This document shows, piece by piece, positions 18,241 through 26,907 of a stretch of 40,244 bases of DNA. The position numbers were made by a program, and so were the translations under genes. The first letter of the stretch is position 1, and each line of letters opens with the position of its first letter. Under the pieces are notes generated by a model. That model was not told where the DNA came from and ran no database searches. It saw nothing but the letters and a program-made list of their open reading frames with translations. Source of the DNA: Hydrogenophaga sp. (GTDB lineage Bacteria > Pseudomonadota > Gammaproteobacteria > Burkholderiales > Burkholderiaceae_C); NCBI RefSeq assembly GCF_030158645.1, contig NZ_JAOASO010000103.1:1-40244 (forward strand). Direction: 5' to 3'.

Positions 18241-18984
18241 TCAATGGCCGAGGATCTTGGAGAGGAAGTCCCGGCTGCGTTCGCTCTGCGGGTTGTTGAA
18301 GAACTCGTCAGGGGTGTTCTGCTCCACGATCTGACCCTGGTCCATGAAGATCACGCGGTCGGCCACGGCCTTGGCAAAGCCCATTTCGTGGGTCACGCAG
18401 ATCATGGTGATGCCCTGGTTGGCCAGCTCCACCATCACGTCGAGCACTTCCTTGATCATCTCCGGGTCGAGCGCCGAGGTGGGCTCGTCGAACAGCATGA
18501 TCTTGGGCGTGAGGCACAGCGCGCGCGCAATCGCCACCCGCTGTTGCTGGCCGCCGGAGAGTTGCAGCGGGTACTTGCCCGCCTGCTCGGCGATGCGCAC
18601 GCGCTGCAGCTGCAGCATGGCTTTTTCTTCGGCCTCCTTCTTGGGCATCTTGCCCACCCACATGGGCGAGAGCGTGAGGTTTTCCAGCACGGTGAGGTGC
18701 GGGAACAGGTTGAACTGCTGGAACACCATGCCCACGTTTTTGCGCACCTGGTCGATGGCCTTGATGTCGTCGGTGAGTTCGATGCCGTCCACGAACAGGT
18801 GGCCTTGCTGGTGTTCTTCAAGCCGGTTGATGCAGCGGATCAGCGTGGACTTGCCCGAGCCCGAGGGGCCGCAGATCACGATGCGCTCGCCTCTGGCCAC
18901 GTCCAGGTCGATGTCGCGCAGCACATGGAAGTCGTTGCCGTACCACTTGTTGACCTTGTCGAAGCGGATGATGGGGTCTGACAT
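18241..18984 (-). CDS. aapP: General L-amino acid ABC importer, ATP-binding subunit
   Basis: A 247-residue ATPase driving polar amino-acid uptake. It shows Walker [10 protein letters not shown] 39-47, Q-loop [16 protein letters not shown], signature [15 protein letters not shown] 142-156, Walker [15 protein letters not shown] and the switch histidine in VTHEMGFA. These sequences are highly typical of the polar amino-acid family (GlnQ, AapP). It is the last gene of the importer cluster, 12 bases after the second permease gene, in the J-Q-M-P order known from Rhizobium. Confidence 0.96.
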   Translation of the reverse strand: MSDPIIRFDKVNKWYGNDFHVLRDIDLDVARGERIVICGPSGSGKSTLIRCINRLEEHQQGHLFVDGIELTDDIKAIDQVRKNVGMVFQQFNLFPHLTVLENLTLSPMWVGKMPKKEAEEKAMLQLQRVRIAEQAGKYPLQLSGGQQQRVAIARALCLTPKIMLFDEPTSALDPEMIKEVLDVMVELANQGITMICVTHEMGFAKAVADRVIFMDQGQIVEQNTPDEFFNNPQSERSRDFLSKILGH

Positions 18985-18996
18985 GTTGTTGTTCCT

Positions 18997-20100
18997 TCAG
19001 CGGGCCTTGCTGGCGCTCAGTTGCTTCTCGACCCACAGGCTGTAGCGGGACATGGCGAAGCAGAAGATGAAATAGACGACCGTGATGAACAGGTAGGCCT
19101 CGATCTTGAAAGGCCGCCAGTTCACGTCGGAGTTCAGTGCCAGCGACAAGGCGCCGGTGAGCTCGTACATCGAGACGATGGTCACCAGCGAGGTGTCTTT
19201 GAAGATCGAGATGAAGTTGTTCATGATGCTGGGCACGACCATGGCCAGCGCCTGCGGCAGCACGATCTTGCGCTGCGTCTGCCAGTAGCTCAGGCCCAGC
19301 GTGTCGGCCGCCTCCAGCTGCCCCCTCGGGATGGCCTGCAGCCCGCCGCGAACGATCTCGGCCATGTAGGCCGCCGCGAACAGCGTGATGCCCACCACGA
19401 CACGCACCAGCACGTCGATGCTCACGCCCTGCGGCATGAACAGCGGAAACATGAACGACGCCATGAACAGCACCGAGATCAGCGGCACGCCGCGGACGAG
19501 TTCGATGTAGACGATGCAGGCCGAGCGGATCGCCGGAAGGTGGCTGCGCCGGCCCAGCGCCACCGCAATCGACAAGGGAAACGCCAGAAAGATGGACACC
19601 GTGGCCAGCAGCACGGTCAGCGGCAGGCCGCCCCAGAGGTCGGTTCGAACGCGGGACAGTCCGAACACGCCGCCCCCCATGAGCACGAAGAACACCGCCA
19701 GGACCGACATCCACACCAGCGCCAGCCAGGGTTTCCAGAACGCGCGGATGCAGCTCACCACCAGTGCGGCCAGCATCATGCTGGTGGCCAGCACCGGGCG
19801 CCAGTGTTCCTCGAAGGGGAACCGGCCGAGCAGGATGAGCCGGTACTTTTCGGTCACCACGCCCCAGCACGCCCCGACACCGCGCATGTTCTGACAGGCC
19901 TGTGCGTCGGCGCTGAAGACGGCATTGCCCAGACCCCAGCTGTAGAGACGGGGCAGGAGGTAGATGGCCAGCCCCAGCAGGAACACCGAGGTGATGCTGC
20001 TTCGCAGATCGCCGAACAGGTGGGTGCGCACCCAGGGCACGGCCCCACGGGTGCGCACGGGCGAAGGGCGTGCAGCGATGGGCACGAAGTGCTGGGTCAT
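18997..20100 (-). CDS. aapM: General L-amino acid ABC importer, permease
   Basis: A 367-residue inner-membrane permease with multiple hydrophobic helices. The C-terminal half is a standard His/Glu/Gln-type permease domain: IELVRGVPLISVLFMA, FAAAYMAEIVRGGLQAIPRGQ (EAA loop region) and LGLSYWQTQRKIVLPQAL contacting the ATPase. The N-terminal half carries additional helices, as expected for AapM-type subunits, which are longer than GlnP-type ones. Three bases separate it from the stop of the preceding permease gene. It should form the heteromeric channel with that partner. Confidence 0.94.
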   Translation of the reverse strand: MTQHFVPIAARPSPVRTRGAVPWVRTHLFGDLRSSITSVFLLGLAIYLLPRLYSWGLGNAVFSADAQACQNMRGVGACWGVVTEKYRLILLGRFPFEEHWRPVLATSMMLAALVVSCIRAFWKPWLALVWMSVLAVFFVLMGGGVFGLSRVRTDLWGGLPLTVLLATVSIFLAFPLSIAVALGRRSHLPAIRSACIVYIELVRGVPLISVLFMASFMFPLFMPQGVSIDVLVRVVVGITLFAAAYMAEIVRGGLQAIPRGQLEAADTLGLSYWQTQRKIVLPQALAMVVPSIMNNFISIFKDTSLVTIVSMYELTGALSLALNSDVNWRPFKIEAYLFITVVYFIFCFAMSRYSLWVEKQLSASKAR

Positions 20101-20103
20101 CGA

Positions 20104-21270
20104 TCAGCGCTCCGGGATGGCCATGCGCTTGTTGTACGCGTTCATGAACAACGACGTGGACAGCGACGTGGTCAGGTAGACCAGCATGATGATGGCGACG
20201 CACTCCACTGCTCGGCCGCTCTGGTTGAGCGTGGTGTTGGCGATCGAGACCACGTCGGGGTAACCCACCGCCACCGCCAGCGATGAGTTTTTGGTGAGAT
20301 TGAGGTACTGGTTGGTCAGCGGTGGAACGATCACGCGCATCGCCTGTGGCAGCACCACCAGCTTCATGGTCTGGCGAGGGGCCAGACCCAGCGCGGCAGA
20401 TGCTTCCTTCTGTCCCAGGCTCACGGACTGGATGCCGCCGCGCACCACCTCGGCCACAAATGCCGCGGTGTAGAAGGTCAGGCTGATCAGCACGGCCATG
20501 AACTCGGGCGAGACGCGGCCACCGCCTTCGATCATGAAGCGGCCGGCCTCGGGAATCGCCCATTGCGTGGGCATGCCGCCGGCCAGCCAGCCGGCAACCA
20601 CACCAACGAGAACGATGCCCAGCATGGGCCAGCCGGGCTTGAGCAAGCGGCCCGTTTTCTTGAATGCACCCAAGGCCCATCGGCGCCAGAGCCAGGCCAG
20701 CAGCACGCCCGCCACCAGACCGATCAGCACCATGAGGTAGCCCGTGCCCTGCAGCGGGCGGGGGAATGCGAAACCATCCTTGCTCAGATAAAACAGGTCG
20801 GCCAGGTTCCAGGCCTCCCCGGGCGCTGGCAGCACCTCGACGAACAACAGGTACCACATCAGCATCTGCAGCAGGATGGGCACGTTGCGAAACAGCTCCA
20901 CGTAGCTGTAGCACAGGCCGCGCACCAGCGCGTTGCGCGAAAAGCGGCCCACGCCCAGCAGCACGCCCAGCACGGTGGTGAGCACGATGCCGATGAGGGC
21001 CACGCGCAGCGTGTTGAGCACGCCGACCCAGATCGCCTTGCCGTAGGACTCGCTGGGGCTGAAGCTGATGAGGGTCTCGCCGATGTCGAAACCCGCCGAG
21101 GCGCCCAGAAAATCAAAACCGCTCTGGATGCCGCGGATGCGCATGTTCTCCTGCGTGTTGTGCGCCAGAAACCACACACCCAGGCCGATCAGGACGATGG
21201 CCAGCGCCTGGTACACCAGGCCACGCGTGGCGCGGCTGCGCCACGACCAGGAGGCTCTTTTCCGTGCCAC
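20104..21270 (-). CDS. aapQ: General L-amino acid ABC importer, permease
   Basis: A 388-residue inner-membrane permease. After a first helix (YQALAIVLIGLGVWFLA) comes a periplasmic stretch, then the permease domain split by a long insertion: YVELFRNVPILLQMLMWYLL, and later FYTAAFVAEVVRGGIQSV with LGLAPRQTMKLVVLPQAMRV as the EAA loop. This split architecture is characteristic of AapQ. It begins 4 bases after the substrate-binding gene ends, showing tight operon organisation and probable translational coupling. Confidence 0.94.
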   Translation of the reverse strand: MARKRASWSWRSRATRGLVYQALAIVLIGLGVWFLAHNTQENMRIRGIQSGFDFLGASAGFDIGETLISFSPSESYGKAIWVGVLNTLRVALIGIVLTTVLGVLLGVGRFSRNALVRGLCYSYVELFRNVPILLQMLMWYLLFVEVLPAPGEAWNLADLFYLSKDGFAFPRPLQGTGYLMVLIGLVAGVLLAWLWRRWALGAFKKTGRLLKPGWPMLGIVLVGVVAGWLAGGMPTQWAIPEAGRFMIEGGGRVSPEFMAVLISLTFYTAAFVAEVVRGGIQSVSLGQKEASAALGLAPRQTMKLVVLPQAMRVIVPPLTNQYLNLTKNSSLAVAVGYPDVVSIANTTLNQSGRAVECVAIIMLVYLTTSLSTSLFMNAYNKRMAIPER

Positions 21271-21274
21271 GCGT

Positions 21275-22294
21275 TCAGCGAACCGGCATCGGGTACATCA
21301 GGCCGCCCTTGTTCCACAGCGCGTTCACGCCGCGCGGCAGACCGATCGGGGTGATGTTGCGTTCGTAGGATTCGCCGTAGTTGCCCACGGCCTTGATGGC
21401 ACGGACCGCCCAGTCCTTGTCCAGGCCCAGCAGCTTGCCCGTGTCTTCGGTGCCACCGCCCAGCAGGCGCAACACATTGGGGTTCTTGCTGTCGCGTTTC
21501 ATGGTGTCCACGTTCGCGGCGGTGATGCCCAGCTCTTCGGCTTCGAGCAGGGCATGGCCCACCCATTTCACGATGGCGAAGAAGTCGTCGTCGCCACGGC
21601 GCACGGCCGGGCCGAGCGGTTCCTTGGAGATCAGCTCGGGCAGGATCATGTGATCGGCGGGTTTGGCGGCTTCCTTGGACCGGATCGAGGCCAGGCCCGA
21701 GGCGTCGGTGGTGTAAGCCTGGCAGCGCCCGGCGAAGTAGGCCGCGTTGGTGGCGGCCAGCTCGGCGAACACGATGGGGCGCAGGTTGAGGTTGTTGGCG
21801 CGGGAGTAGTCGCTCAGGTTGAGTTCGGTGGTGGTGCCGGCCTGCACACACACGGTGGCGCCCTTGAGCTCTTTCGCGCTCTTGACCTTCAAGGCCTTGG
21901 GCACCATGAACCCCTGCCCGTCGTAGAAGTTGACGCCCGTGAAATGCAGGCCCAGCGATGCGTCGCGCGTGAGCGTCCAGGTGGTGTTGCGCGGCAGCAG
22001 GTCCACCTCGCCCGATTGCAGGGCGGTGAAGCGCTGTGCGGCGTTCAGCGGCACATAGCGCACCTTGTTGGGGTCGTTGAGCACCGCGGCGGCGACCGAG
22101 CGGCACACGTCCACGTCGATGCCGCTCCATTTGCCCTGGCTGTCGGCGGCGGAAAACCCGGCCAGGCCGGTGCCGACGCCACAGACCAGCTCCCCGCGCT
22201 TCTTGATCGCGTCCAGGTCCTTGCCTGCGTGAGCGGGCAGGCTGGCCGCAGCCGCCAGCCCCAGGACCGCCAGTGTCAAGCTTGTTTTCGTCAT
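21275..22294 (-). CDS. aapJ: General L-amino acid ABC importer, substrate-binding protein
   Basis: A 339-residue periplasmic binding protein with a signal peptide cleaved near Ala-His-Ala at 23. Its family signature is clear: GELVCGVGTGLAGFS, GIDVDVCRSVAAAVL, LNAAQRFTALQSGEVDLL and NTTWTLTRDASLGLHFTGVN. This is the AapJ/BztA type, longer than simple GlnH proteins, and serves broad L-amino acid uptake. AAGGAG lies just before the ATG at 22294. It is the first gene of the operon aapJ-aapQ-aapM-aapP, divergent from the acyl-CoA synthetase gene. Confidence 0.95.
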   Translation of the reverse strand: MTKTSLTLAVLGLAAAASLPAHAGKDLDAIKKRGELVCGVGTGLAGFSAADSQGKWSGIDVDVCRSVAAAVLNDPNKVRYVPLNAAQRFTALQSGEVDLLPRNTTWTLTRDASLGLHFTGVNFYDGQGFMVPKALKVKSAKELKGATVCVQAGTTTELNLSDYSRANNLNLRPIVFAELAATNAAYFAGRCQAYTTDASGLASIRSKEAAKPADHMILPELISKEPLGPAVRRGDDDFFAIVKWVGHALLEAEELGITAANVDTMKRDSKNPNVLRLLGGGTEDTGKLLGLDKDWAVRAIKAVGNYGESYERNITPIGLPRGVNALWNKGGLMYPMPVR

Positions 22295-22341
22295 GGGTTC
22301 TTTCTCCTTGGAGTTGAAAGGAATGCGGGATGTCCTTTTTT

Positions 22342-22358
22342 AACCCCGGATCGGGGTT
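22342..22358. promoter_or_regulatory. Palindrome in the aapJ / acyl-CoA synthetase divergent region
   Basis: AACCCCG (22342-22348) and CGGGGTT (22352-22358) are perfect arms around a 3-base centre, inside the 207-base gap 22295-22501, 48 bases upstream of the aapJ ATG. A T-tract (TTTTTT) borders it on the left on the plus strand, so neither direction gives the stem-then-U layout of a terminator. It may be an operator or an mRNA leader stem. No clear -10/-35 pair was found in the gap. Confidence 0.4.
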
Positions 22359-22501
22359 TGCGCGCGAAAGCCACGCAAATCACACATGGCTTTTGTGCAA
22401 CTGCGCGGTGGCGTGGAGGTCTCTCCCGCGACAAGCCGTGTTTTCATCTCGGCGGGTGAGCCGTATCCTTCGGCCAGAAGACAGAACAACGGAGACAGCG
22501 C

Positions 22502-24229
22502 ATGAGCAACAGCACCACGCAGGCGACCGGGTCGTCCGCGCCGCACCACCGCTTCTGGCCCACGCGCCTGCCGCACCGGATCGATCCGCCGGCCACCTCG
22601 CTGTGGCACAACCTGGCGGTCAGTGCGCTGCGTTACCCGGACAAGCCCGCGCTGGTGTTCTTCGACCAGGTGCTCACCTACCGCGAACTGTTTGCCCAGG
22701 CCGAGCGGTTGGCGGCGCACCTGCGCGGGCAGGGCGTGCAGGACGGCGACCGCGTGATCCTGCTGATGCAGAACTGCCCGCAGTGGGTGGTGGCGCATTT
22801 TGCGATCCTGCGGGCCAACGCGGTGGTGGTGCCGGTCAACCCGATGAACCGCAGCGACGAGCTGCAGCACTACATCACCGATCCCGATGCGCGCGTGGCC
22901 ATCAGCGCCGCCGATCTGGCCGGTGAACTGCTCAAGGCCAACGCTGCGGTGCCCCAGTCCGAACGGTTGCGACACGTGGTGGTCTCGCACTACAGCGACG
23001 CTTACGGTCCCGCCGCCGAGGTCCCGCCGGCCTGGAGCGACTGGTTGCACACGAACCACGCCTTGCCCGAGCTGCCCGGCGGCACGGTGAGCGACTGGGC
23101 CGACGCGCTGGCCTGCAGCGGCACCGCGCCCGCGCACAACCGAGGCCCCGACGACCTCGCCGTGCTGCCCTACACCAGCGGCACCACCGGCCTGCCCAAA
23201 GGCTGCATGCACCCGCACCGCACCCTCATGCACAACGCGGTGGGCGTGGGTCTGTGGACCAACAGCACCTCGGAGAACGTGGGCCTGCTGGTGGTGCCCA
23301 TGTTCCACATCACCGGCATGGTGGCGGGCATGCACGCCGGTGTGTACAACGGCGCGACCCTGGTGGTCATGCCGCGCTGGGACCGCGACCTCGCCGGGCA
23401 ACTCATCTCGCGCTGGCGCGTGACGCACTGGACCAACATCCCCACCATGGTCATCGACCTGCTGGCCAGCCCCCGCTTCGACCAGTACGACCTGTCCAGC
23501 CTGGTGCTGGTCGGCGGCGGTGGCGCGGCCATGCCGCAGGCGGTGGCGCAGCGCCTGCTCGACCAGTACGGTCTGCGTTACTCCGAAGGCTATGGCCTGA
23601 CCGAGACCGCCGCGCCCTCACACAACAACCCGCCCGACCATCCCAAGCAGCAGTGCCTGGGCATTCCTTTCCTGAGCACCGAGGCGCGGGTGGTGGACCC
23701 GATCACACTCGAAGCCATGCCGCAGGGCGAGGCCGGTGAAATCATCATTCACGGTCCCGAGGTGTTCGACGGTTACTGGAAGCGCCCCGAGGCCACCGAA
23801 GCCGCCTTCATCACCGTGGAGGGCAAGCGTTTTTTCCGCTCGGGCGATCTCGGCCGCATCGACGAGGATGGCTACTTCTTCATCACCGACCGGCTCAAAC
23901 GCATGATCAACGCCAGCGGCTTCAAGGTCTGGCCGGCCGAGGTGGAGGTGTTGATGTTCAAGCACCCGGCCATCGCCGAGGCCTGCGTGATCGCCACCAC
24001 CGACACCTACCGTGGCGAGAGCGTGAAGGCCGTGGTGGTGCTGCGCGAATCGCACCGCGCCACCACCAGCGAGCAAGACATCCTGGACTGGTGCCGGGAG
24101 CACATGGCGGTCTACAAGTGCCCGCGCACGGTGGAGTTCGTCCCGGCCCTGCCCAAAAGCGGCAGCGGCAAGGTGATGTGGCGCCTGCTGCAGGAGCAAG
24201 AGGCCAGCAAGACCGCGCCTGCACAATGA
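22502..24229 (+). CDS. AMP-forming acyl-CoA synthetase (fatty acid--CoA ligase family)
   Basis: A 575-residue ATP-dependent acid--CoA ligase of the ANL superfamily. Diagnostic motifs: the P-loop YTSGTTGLPKGCMHPH (about 224-239), the A5-like YGLTETAAPSHN, GEIIIHGPEVFDGYWKRPEAT, GDLGRIDEDGYFFITDRLKRMI with the adenylate-binding Asp, and the late lysine in PKSGSGKVMW. CGGAGA lies before the ATG at 22502. Substrate chain length cannot be read reliably; the annotated class is usually long- or medium-chain fatty acids. It opens a plus-strand run with a small membrane protein and acuI, suggesting activation followed by reduction of an enoyl/acrylyl-CoA. Confidence 0.93.
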   Translation: MSNSTTQATGSSAPHHRFWPTRLPHRIDPPATSLWHNLAVSALRYPDKPALVFFDQVLTYRELFAQAERLAAHLRGQGVQDGDRVILLMQNCPQWVVAHFAILRANAVVVPVNPMNRSDELQHYITDPDARVAISAADLAGELLKANAAVPQSERLRHVVVSHYSDAYGPAAEVPPAWSDWLHTNHALPELPGGTVSDWADALACSGTAPAHNRGPDDLAVLPYTSGTTGLPKGCMHPHRTLMHNAVGVGLWTNSTSENVGLLVVPMFHITGMVAGMHAGVYNGATLVVMPRWDRDLAGQLISRWRVTHWTNIPTMVIDLLASPRFDQYDLSSLVLVGGGGAAMPQAVAQRLLDQYGLRYSEGYGLTETAAPSHNNPPDHPKQQCLGIPFLSTEARVVDPITLEAMPQGEAGEIIIHGPEVFDGYWKRPEATEAAFITVEGKRFFRSGDLGRIDEDGYFFITDRLKRMINASGFKVWPAEVEVLMFKHPAIAEACVIATTDTYRGESVKAVVVLRESHRATTSEQDILDWCREHMAVYKCPRTVEFVPALPKSGSGKVMWRLLQEQEASKTAPAQ

Positions 24230-24233
24230 CGCG

Positions 24234-24479
24234 ATGCCTTCCATTGCCCACATCTTTCACCGTCTCTGGCAACCGCGCCGCAGCCTGTTCTGGCTCGTGC
24301 TCGGTTTCAACGCGCTCTCGAGCTTCATGGTCGGTTTCTTGCAGTTGAACGATCCGCCCATGGGCATCCGCCTGGTGGTGAGCGTGTTTGCGCTCACCAA
24401 TTCGCTCATCGGCTGGTGGCTCACCGTGCGCCTGTGGCGCGAAACCGATCCGAACCGTCCCTCCGACCCCCCTCCATAG
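24234..24479 (+). CDS. Two-helix small membrane protein, function unknown
   Basis: An 81-residue protein with two hydrophobic helices, about 18-37 (FWLVLGFNALSSFMVGFLQL) and 45-66 (RLVVSVFALTNSLIGWWLTV), joined by a short NDPPMG turn and ending in a polar Pro/Asp tail. It begins 4 bases after the acyl-CoA synthetase stop and ends 8 bases before acuI, so it is almost certainly co-transcribed with both. I do not recognise the family. Placement suggests a membrane partner for the flanking enzymes, but the sequence offers no direct evidence. Confidence 0.75.
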   Translation: MPSIAHIFHRLWQPRRSLFWLVLGFNALSSFMVGFLQLNDPPMGIRLVVSVFALTNSLIGWWLTVRLWRETDPNRPSDPPP

Positions 24480-24487
24480 GAAATCCC

Positions 24488-25486
24488 ATGTTCAAGGCAC
24501 TCGTCATCACCAAACCCGAGTCGGGTTACCGCTGCGACCTCACCGAGCTGGACGAGGCGCAACTGCCCGCCAGCGGCGACGTGACGGTGCGCGTGGACTA
24601 CTCCACCGTCAACTACAAGGACGGTCTGGCCATCACCGGCCAGTCGCCGGTGGTGCGCAGCTTTCCCATGGTGCCCGGCATCGACTTCGCGGGCTCGGTC
24701 ACGCAGAGCGACCACCCCAGATGGAAAGCAGGCGACCGGGTCTTGCTCAATGGTTTTGGCGTGGGCGAGAACCACTGGGGCGGTCTGGCGCAGATGGCAC
24801 GTGTCAAGGGCGACTGGCTGGTGGCCCTGCCCGACACCCTGAGCGAACGCGATGCGATGGCGGTGGGCACCGCGGGCTACACCGCCATGCTGTGCGTGAT
24901 GGCGCTGCAACGGCACTGGGCGGACGCGGGCGTGGCACCGGGCAGCGGCGAGGTGCTGGTGACCGGGGCGAATGGTGGCGTGGGCAGCGTGGCGATTTCG
25001 CTGCTGGCGGGCCTGGGCCACACCGTGGTGGCGTCCACCGGGCGCCCGCAGGAGGCGGATTTCCTGAAGTCACTCGGCGCGTCTGCCGTGATCGACCGCA
25101 GCGAACTGGGCGCTCCGGGCAAGCCGTTGCAAAAGGAGCGCTGGATCGGCGTGGTGGACTCGGTGGGCAGCCACACACTGGCCAACGCCTGTGCCAGCAC
25201 GCGTTACGGCGGCGCCGTGGCGGCCTGTGGCCTGGCGCAGGGCATGGACCTGCCGGCCAGCGTGGCGCCTTTCATCCTGCGCGGTGTCACGCTGTACGGC
25301 ATCGACAGCGTGATGGCGCCGATGGCCCGGCGCGTGGCCGCCTGGGACGCGCTGGCCAAAACCCTTCACCGCGAGCAACTGGCCGCCATCACCACCGAGA
25401 TCGGCTTGGGCGAAGCCATCGGCGCTGGCAGCGACATTCTGGCCGGGCGGGTGCGCGGGCGGCTGGTGGTCAACGTCAACCGCTGA
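24488..25486 (+). CDS. acuI: Acrylyl-CoA reductase, AcuI/YhdH family
   Basis: A 332-residue medium-chain dehydrogenase/reductase closely similar along its length to E. coli YhdH/AcuI: STVNYKDGLAITG, PMVPGIDFAG, GVGENHWGGLAQMARVKGDWLV, GTAGYTAMLCVMAL and the nucleotide-binding GANGGVGSVA near residue 160. AcuI reduces acrylyl-CoA to propionyl-CoA with NADPH, protecting the cell from a toxic electrophile and feeding 3-hydroxypropionate/DMSP/propionate metabolism. It has no zinc ligands, as expected. It is 8 bases after the small membrane gene. Confidence 0.93.
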   Translation: MFKALVITKPESGYRCDLTELDEAQLPASGDVTVRVDYSTVNYKDGLAITGQSPVVRSFPMVPGIDFAGSVTQSDHPRWKAGDRVLLNGFGVGENHWGGLAQMARVKGDWLVALPDTLSERDAMAVGTAGYTAMLCVMALQRHWADAGVAPGSGEVLVTGANGGVGSVAISLLAGLGHTVVASTGRPQEADFLKSLGASAVIDRSELGAPGKPLQKERWIGVVDSVGSHTLANACASTRYGGAVAACGLAQGMDLPASVAPFILRGVTLYGIDSVMAPMARRVAAWDALAKTLHREQLAAITTEIGLGEAIGAGSDILAGRVRGRLVVNVNR

Positions 25487-25590
25487 CGCGCACGCTCACC
25501 CCGTGTTACAAATCGGGGCGGTTGCGCGGGAATACACATCGCTGGACGGCGTTGTGTTGGTCAATCGTTCACATCACAAGTAACCACCCC

Positions 25591-25956
25591 ATGCGCATCT
25601 TTTCCACCATCCTGGACACGGTCACGCAGCGGCTCATGAGCGAGCCGGTGCGCCACGACCCGGCCGCCCTCGCGCGCATCCGCCGCGCCATGATCGAGCT
25701 CATGCCCAAGGACGCGGGGTGGGAAGACGAACGGCTGCGCCACCGCCTGCTGGTGGCGGTGGACCCGAAAAGCTTGTGGTTCCTGCGGGTCGAGCTGCAC
25801 CAGCGGCTATGCCGCAGCGTGGGCGAAGAGGCGGCGCTGGAGAGCGTTCAGGCTTTGTGGCCCCTGTTTGAAGACAGCATCGAGCCCGCGCTGTTGGGCA
25901 AGCGTCCCGGACGGCGCGGCGGCAGCCAGCGCGGTGACACACCGCCCGGCCGCTGA
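25591..25956 (+). CDS. Conserved-looking small cytosolic protein, function unknown
   Basis: A 121-residue soluble protein without recognised domains: a helical N-terminus (RIFSTILDTVTQRLM), a central ELMPKDAGWEDERLRHRLL segment, LWFLRVELHQRLCRSVGEEAALES, and a basic Gly/Arg C-terminal tail (GKRPGRRGGSQRG). ATG 25591 is the only reasonable start, and no clear Shine-Dalgarno precedes it. Codon use matches its neighbours, supporting a real gene. A CCCCG/CGGGG inverted repeat in the 104-base gap upstream may end acuI transcription. Confidence 0.6.
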   Translation: MRIFSTILDTVTQRLMSEPVRHDPAALARIRRAMIELMPKDAGWEDERLRHRLLVAVDPKSLWFLRVELHQRLCRSVGEEAALESVQALWPLFEDSIEPALLGKRPGRRGGSQRGDTPPGR

Positions 25957-25959
25957 CGC

Positions 25960-26760
25960 TCAGAGCGGCCCGCTCACCGTGTCCCGGTAGGCGTGCCAGG
26001 TGGCGTGGCCCAGCACCGGCCCCACCACCAGCAAGCCCAGGAACAGGGGCAGCATGGCCAGGCCCACCAGCAGCGTGATGAGCGCGCCCCACCACAGCAT
26101 CACGGCGGGGTTCTGCAGGCAGGCGCGGATGCTGGTGAGGCCGGCGGAAATGGCGTCGACCCGCCGGTCCAGGATCATGGGAATGGAGATCACGCTCGTG
26201 ACGAAGATCAGGCCGGCGAACACGCCACCGACCACCGCGTAGGTGATCAGGAACGTCAGGTTGTCGGGGTTGAGCAGCTGCGCCACCAGGTTGGTGGTGG
26301 AGGGCATGGTGTTGAACGTCACGGCAAACACCACCAGCGAGGCCCGTCCCCAGAGCATCTCCAGGATCAGCAACACCCCTGCAAAAATGGCTATGGTGCC
26401 CTGCGTGGGCCGCCAGGCCAGCAATGAGGCGCGCAGCGACGGCCGCTGACCGGCCTGCAGGGCGCGGCTGGCGTCGTACAGGCCCAGGCAGAGGAACGGC
26501 CCCATCAGCAGAAAGCCCGCGCTCAGCGCCAGCACATAGGCCGGCGCGGCGCGAAACACCGCCAGCAAGGCGTGGCCCATGAGAAAAAAGCACAGGCCGT
26601 AAAAGAGCCCGATGCGCGGGCAGCGCGCGAAGTCGGCCCAGCCCAGCCGCAACCAGCGCAGGGGATCGCCCGCGCGCAGGTCGGTGATGCGCAGGTCGAA
26701 CACCGACGGCGGACGTGGTGGCTCGGTCGTTCTGTTGTTGGCGGGCGTGGGTTCGGCCAT
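25960..26760 (-). CDS. DUF2189 integral membrane protein
   Basis: A 266-residue protein with a polar N-terminus followed by about six hydrophobic helices. The DUF2189 hallmarks are visible: LRWLRLGWADFARCPRIGLFYG near residues 35-55, GPFLCLGLYDASRAL, and the later IPMILDRRVDAISAGLTSIRACLQNP. Family members are inner-membrane proteins of unknown function often found near respiratory genes, which is not the case here. Start at 26760 is supported by GAGGAA 7 bases upstream; a longer reading from further upstream lacks signals. It ends 3 bases from the convergent 121-residue gene. Confidence 0.9.
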   Translation of the reverse strand: MAEPTPANNRTTEPPRPPSVFDLRITDLRAGDPLRWLRLGWADFARCPRIGLFYGLCFFLMGHALLAVFRAAPAYVLALSAGFLLMGPFLCLGLYDASRALQAGQRPSLRASLLAWRPTQGTIAIFAGVLLILEMLWGRASLVVFAVTFNTMPSTTNLVAQLLNPDNLTFLITYAVVGGVFAGLIFVTSVISIPMILDRRVDAISAGLTSIRACLQNPAVMLWWGALITLLVGLAMLPLFLGLLVVGPVLGHATWHAYRDTVSGPL

Positions 26761-26907
26761 GGGTGTTCCTCGTCGGCCATGGATTGAACCACCAACCCAG
26801 CCTTTGCGCAGCTTGCACGCCGCTGGACCCAGGCGCCTTGATCCAGCGCATGAAATGGGCTCATGGGGCGTCGGATCGGCCGCATGCCCCCAGTAAACTG
26901 CGGCTCC

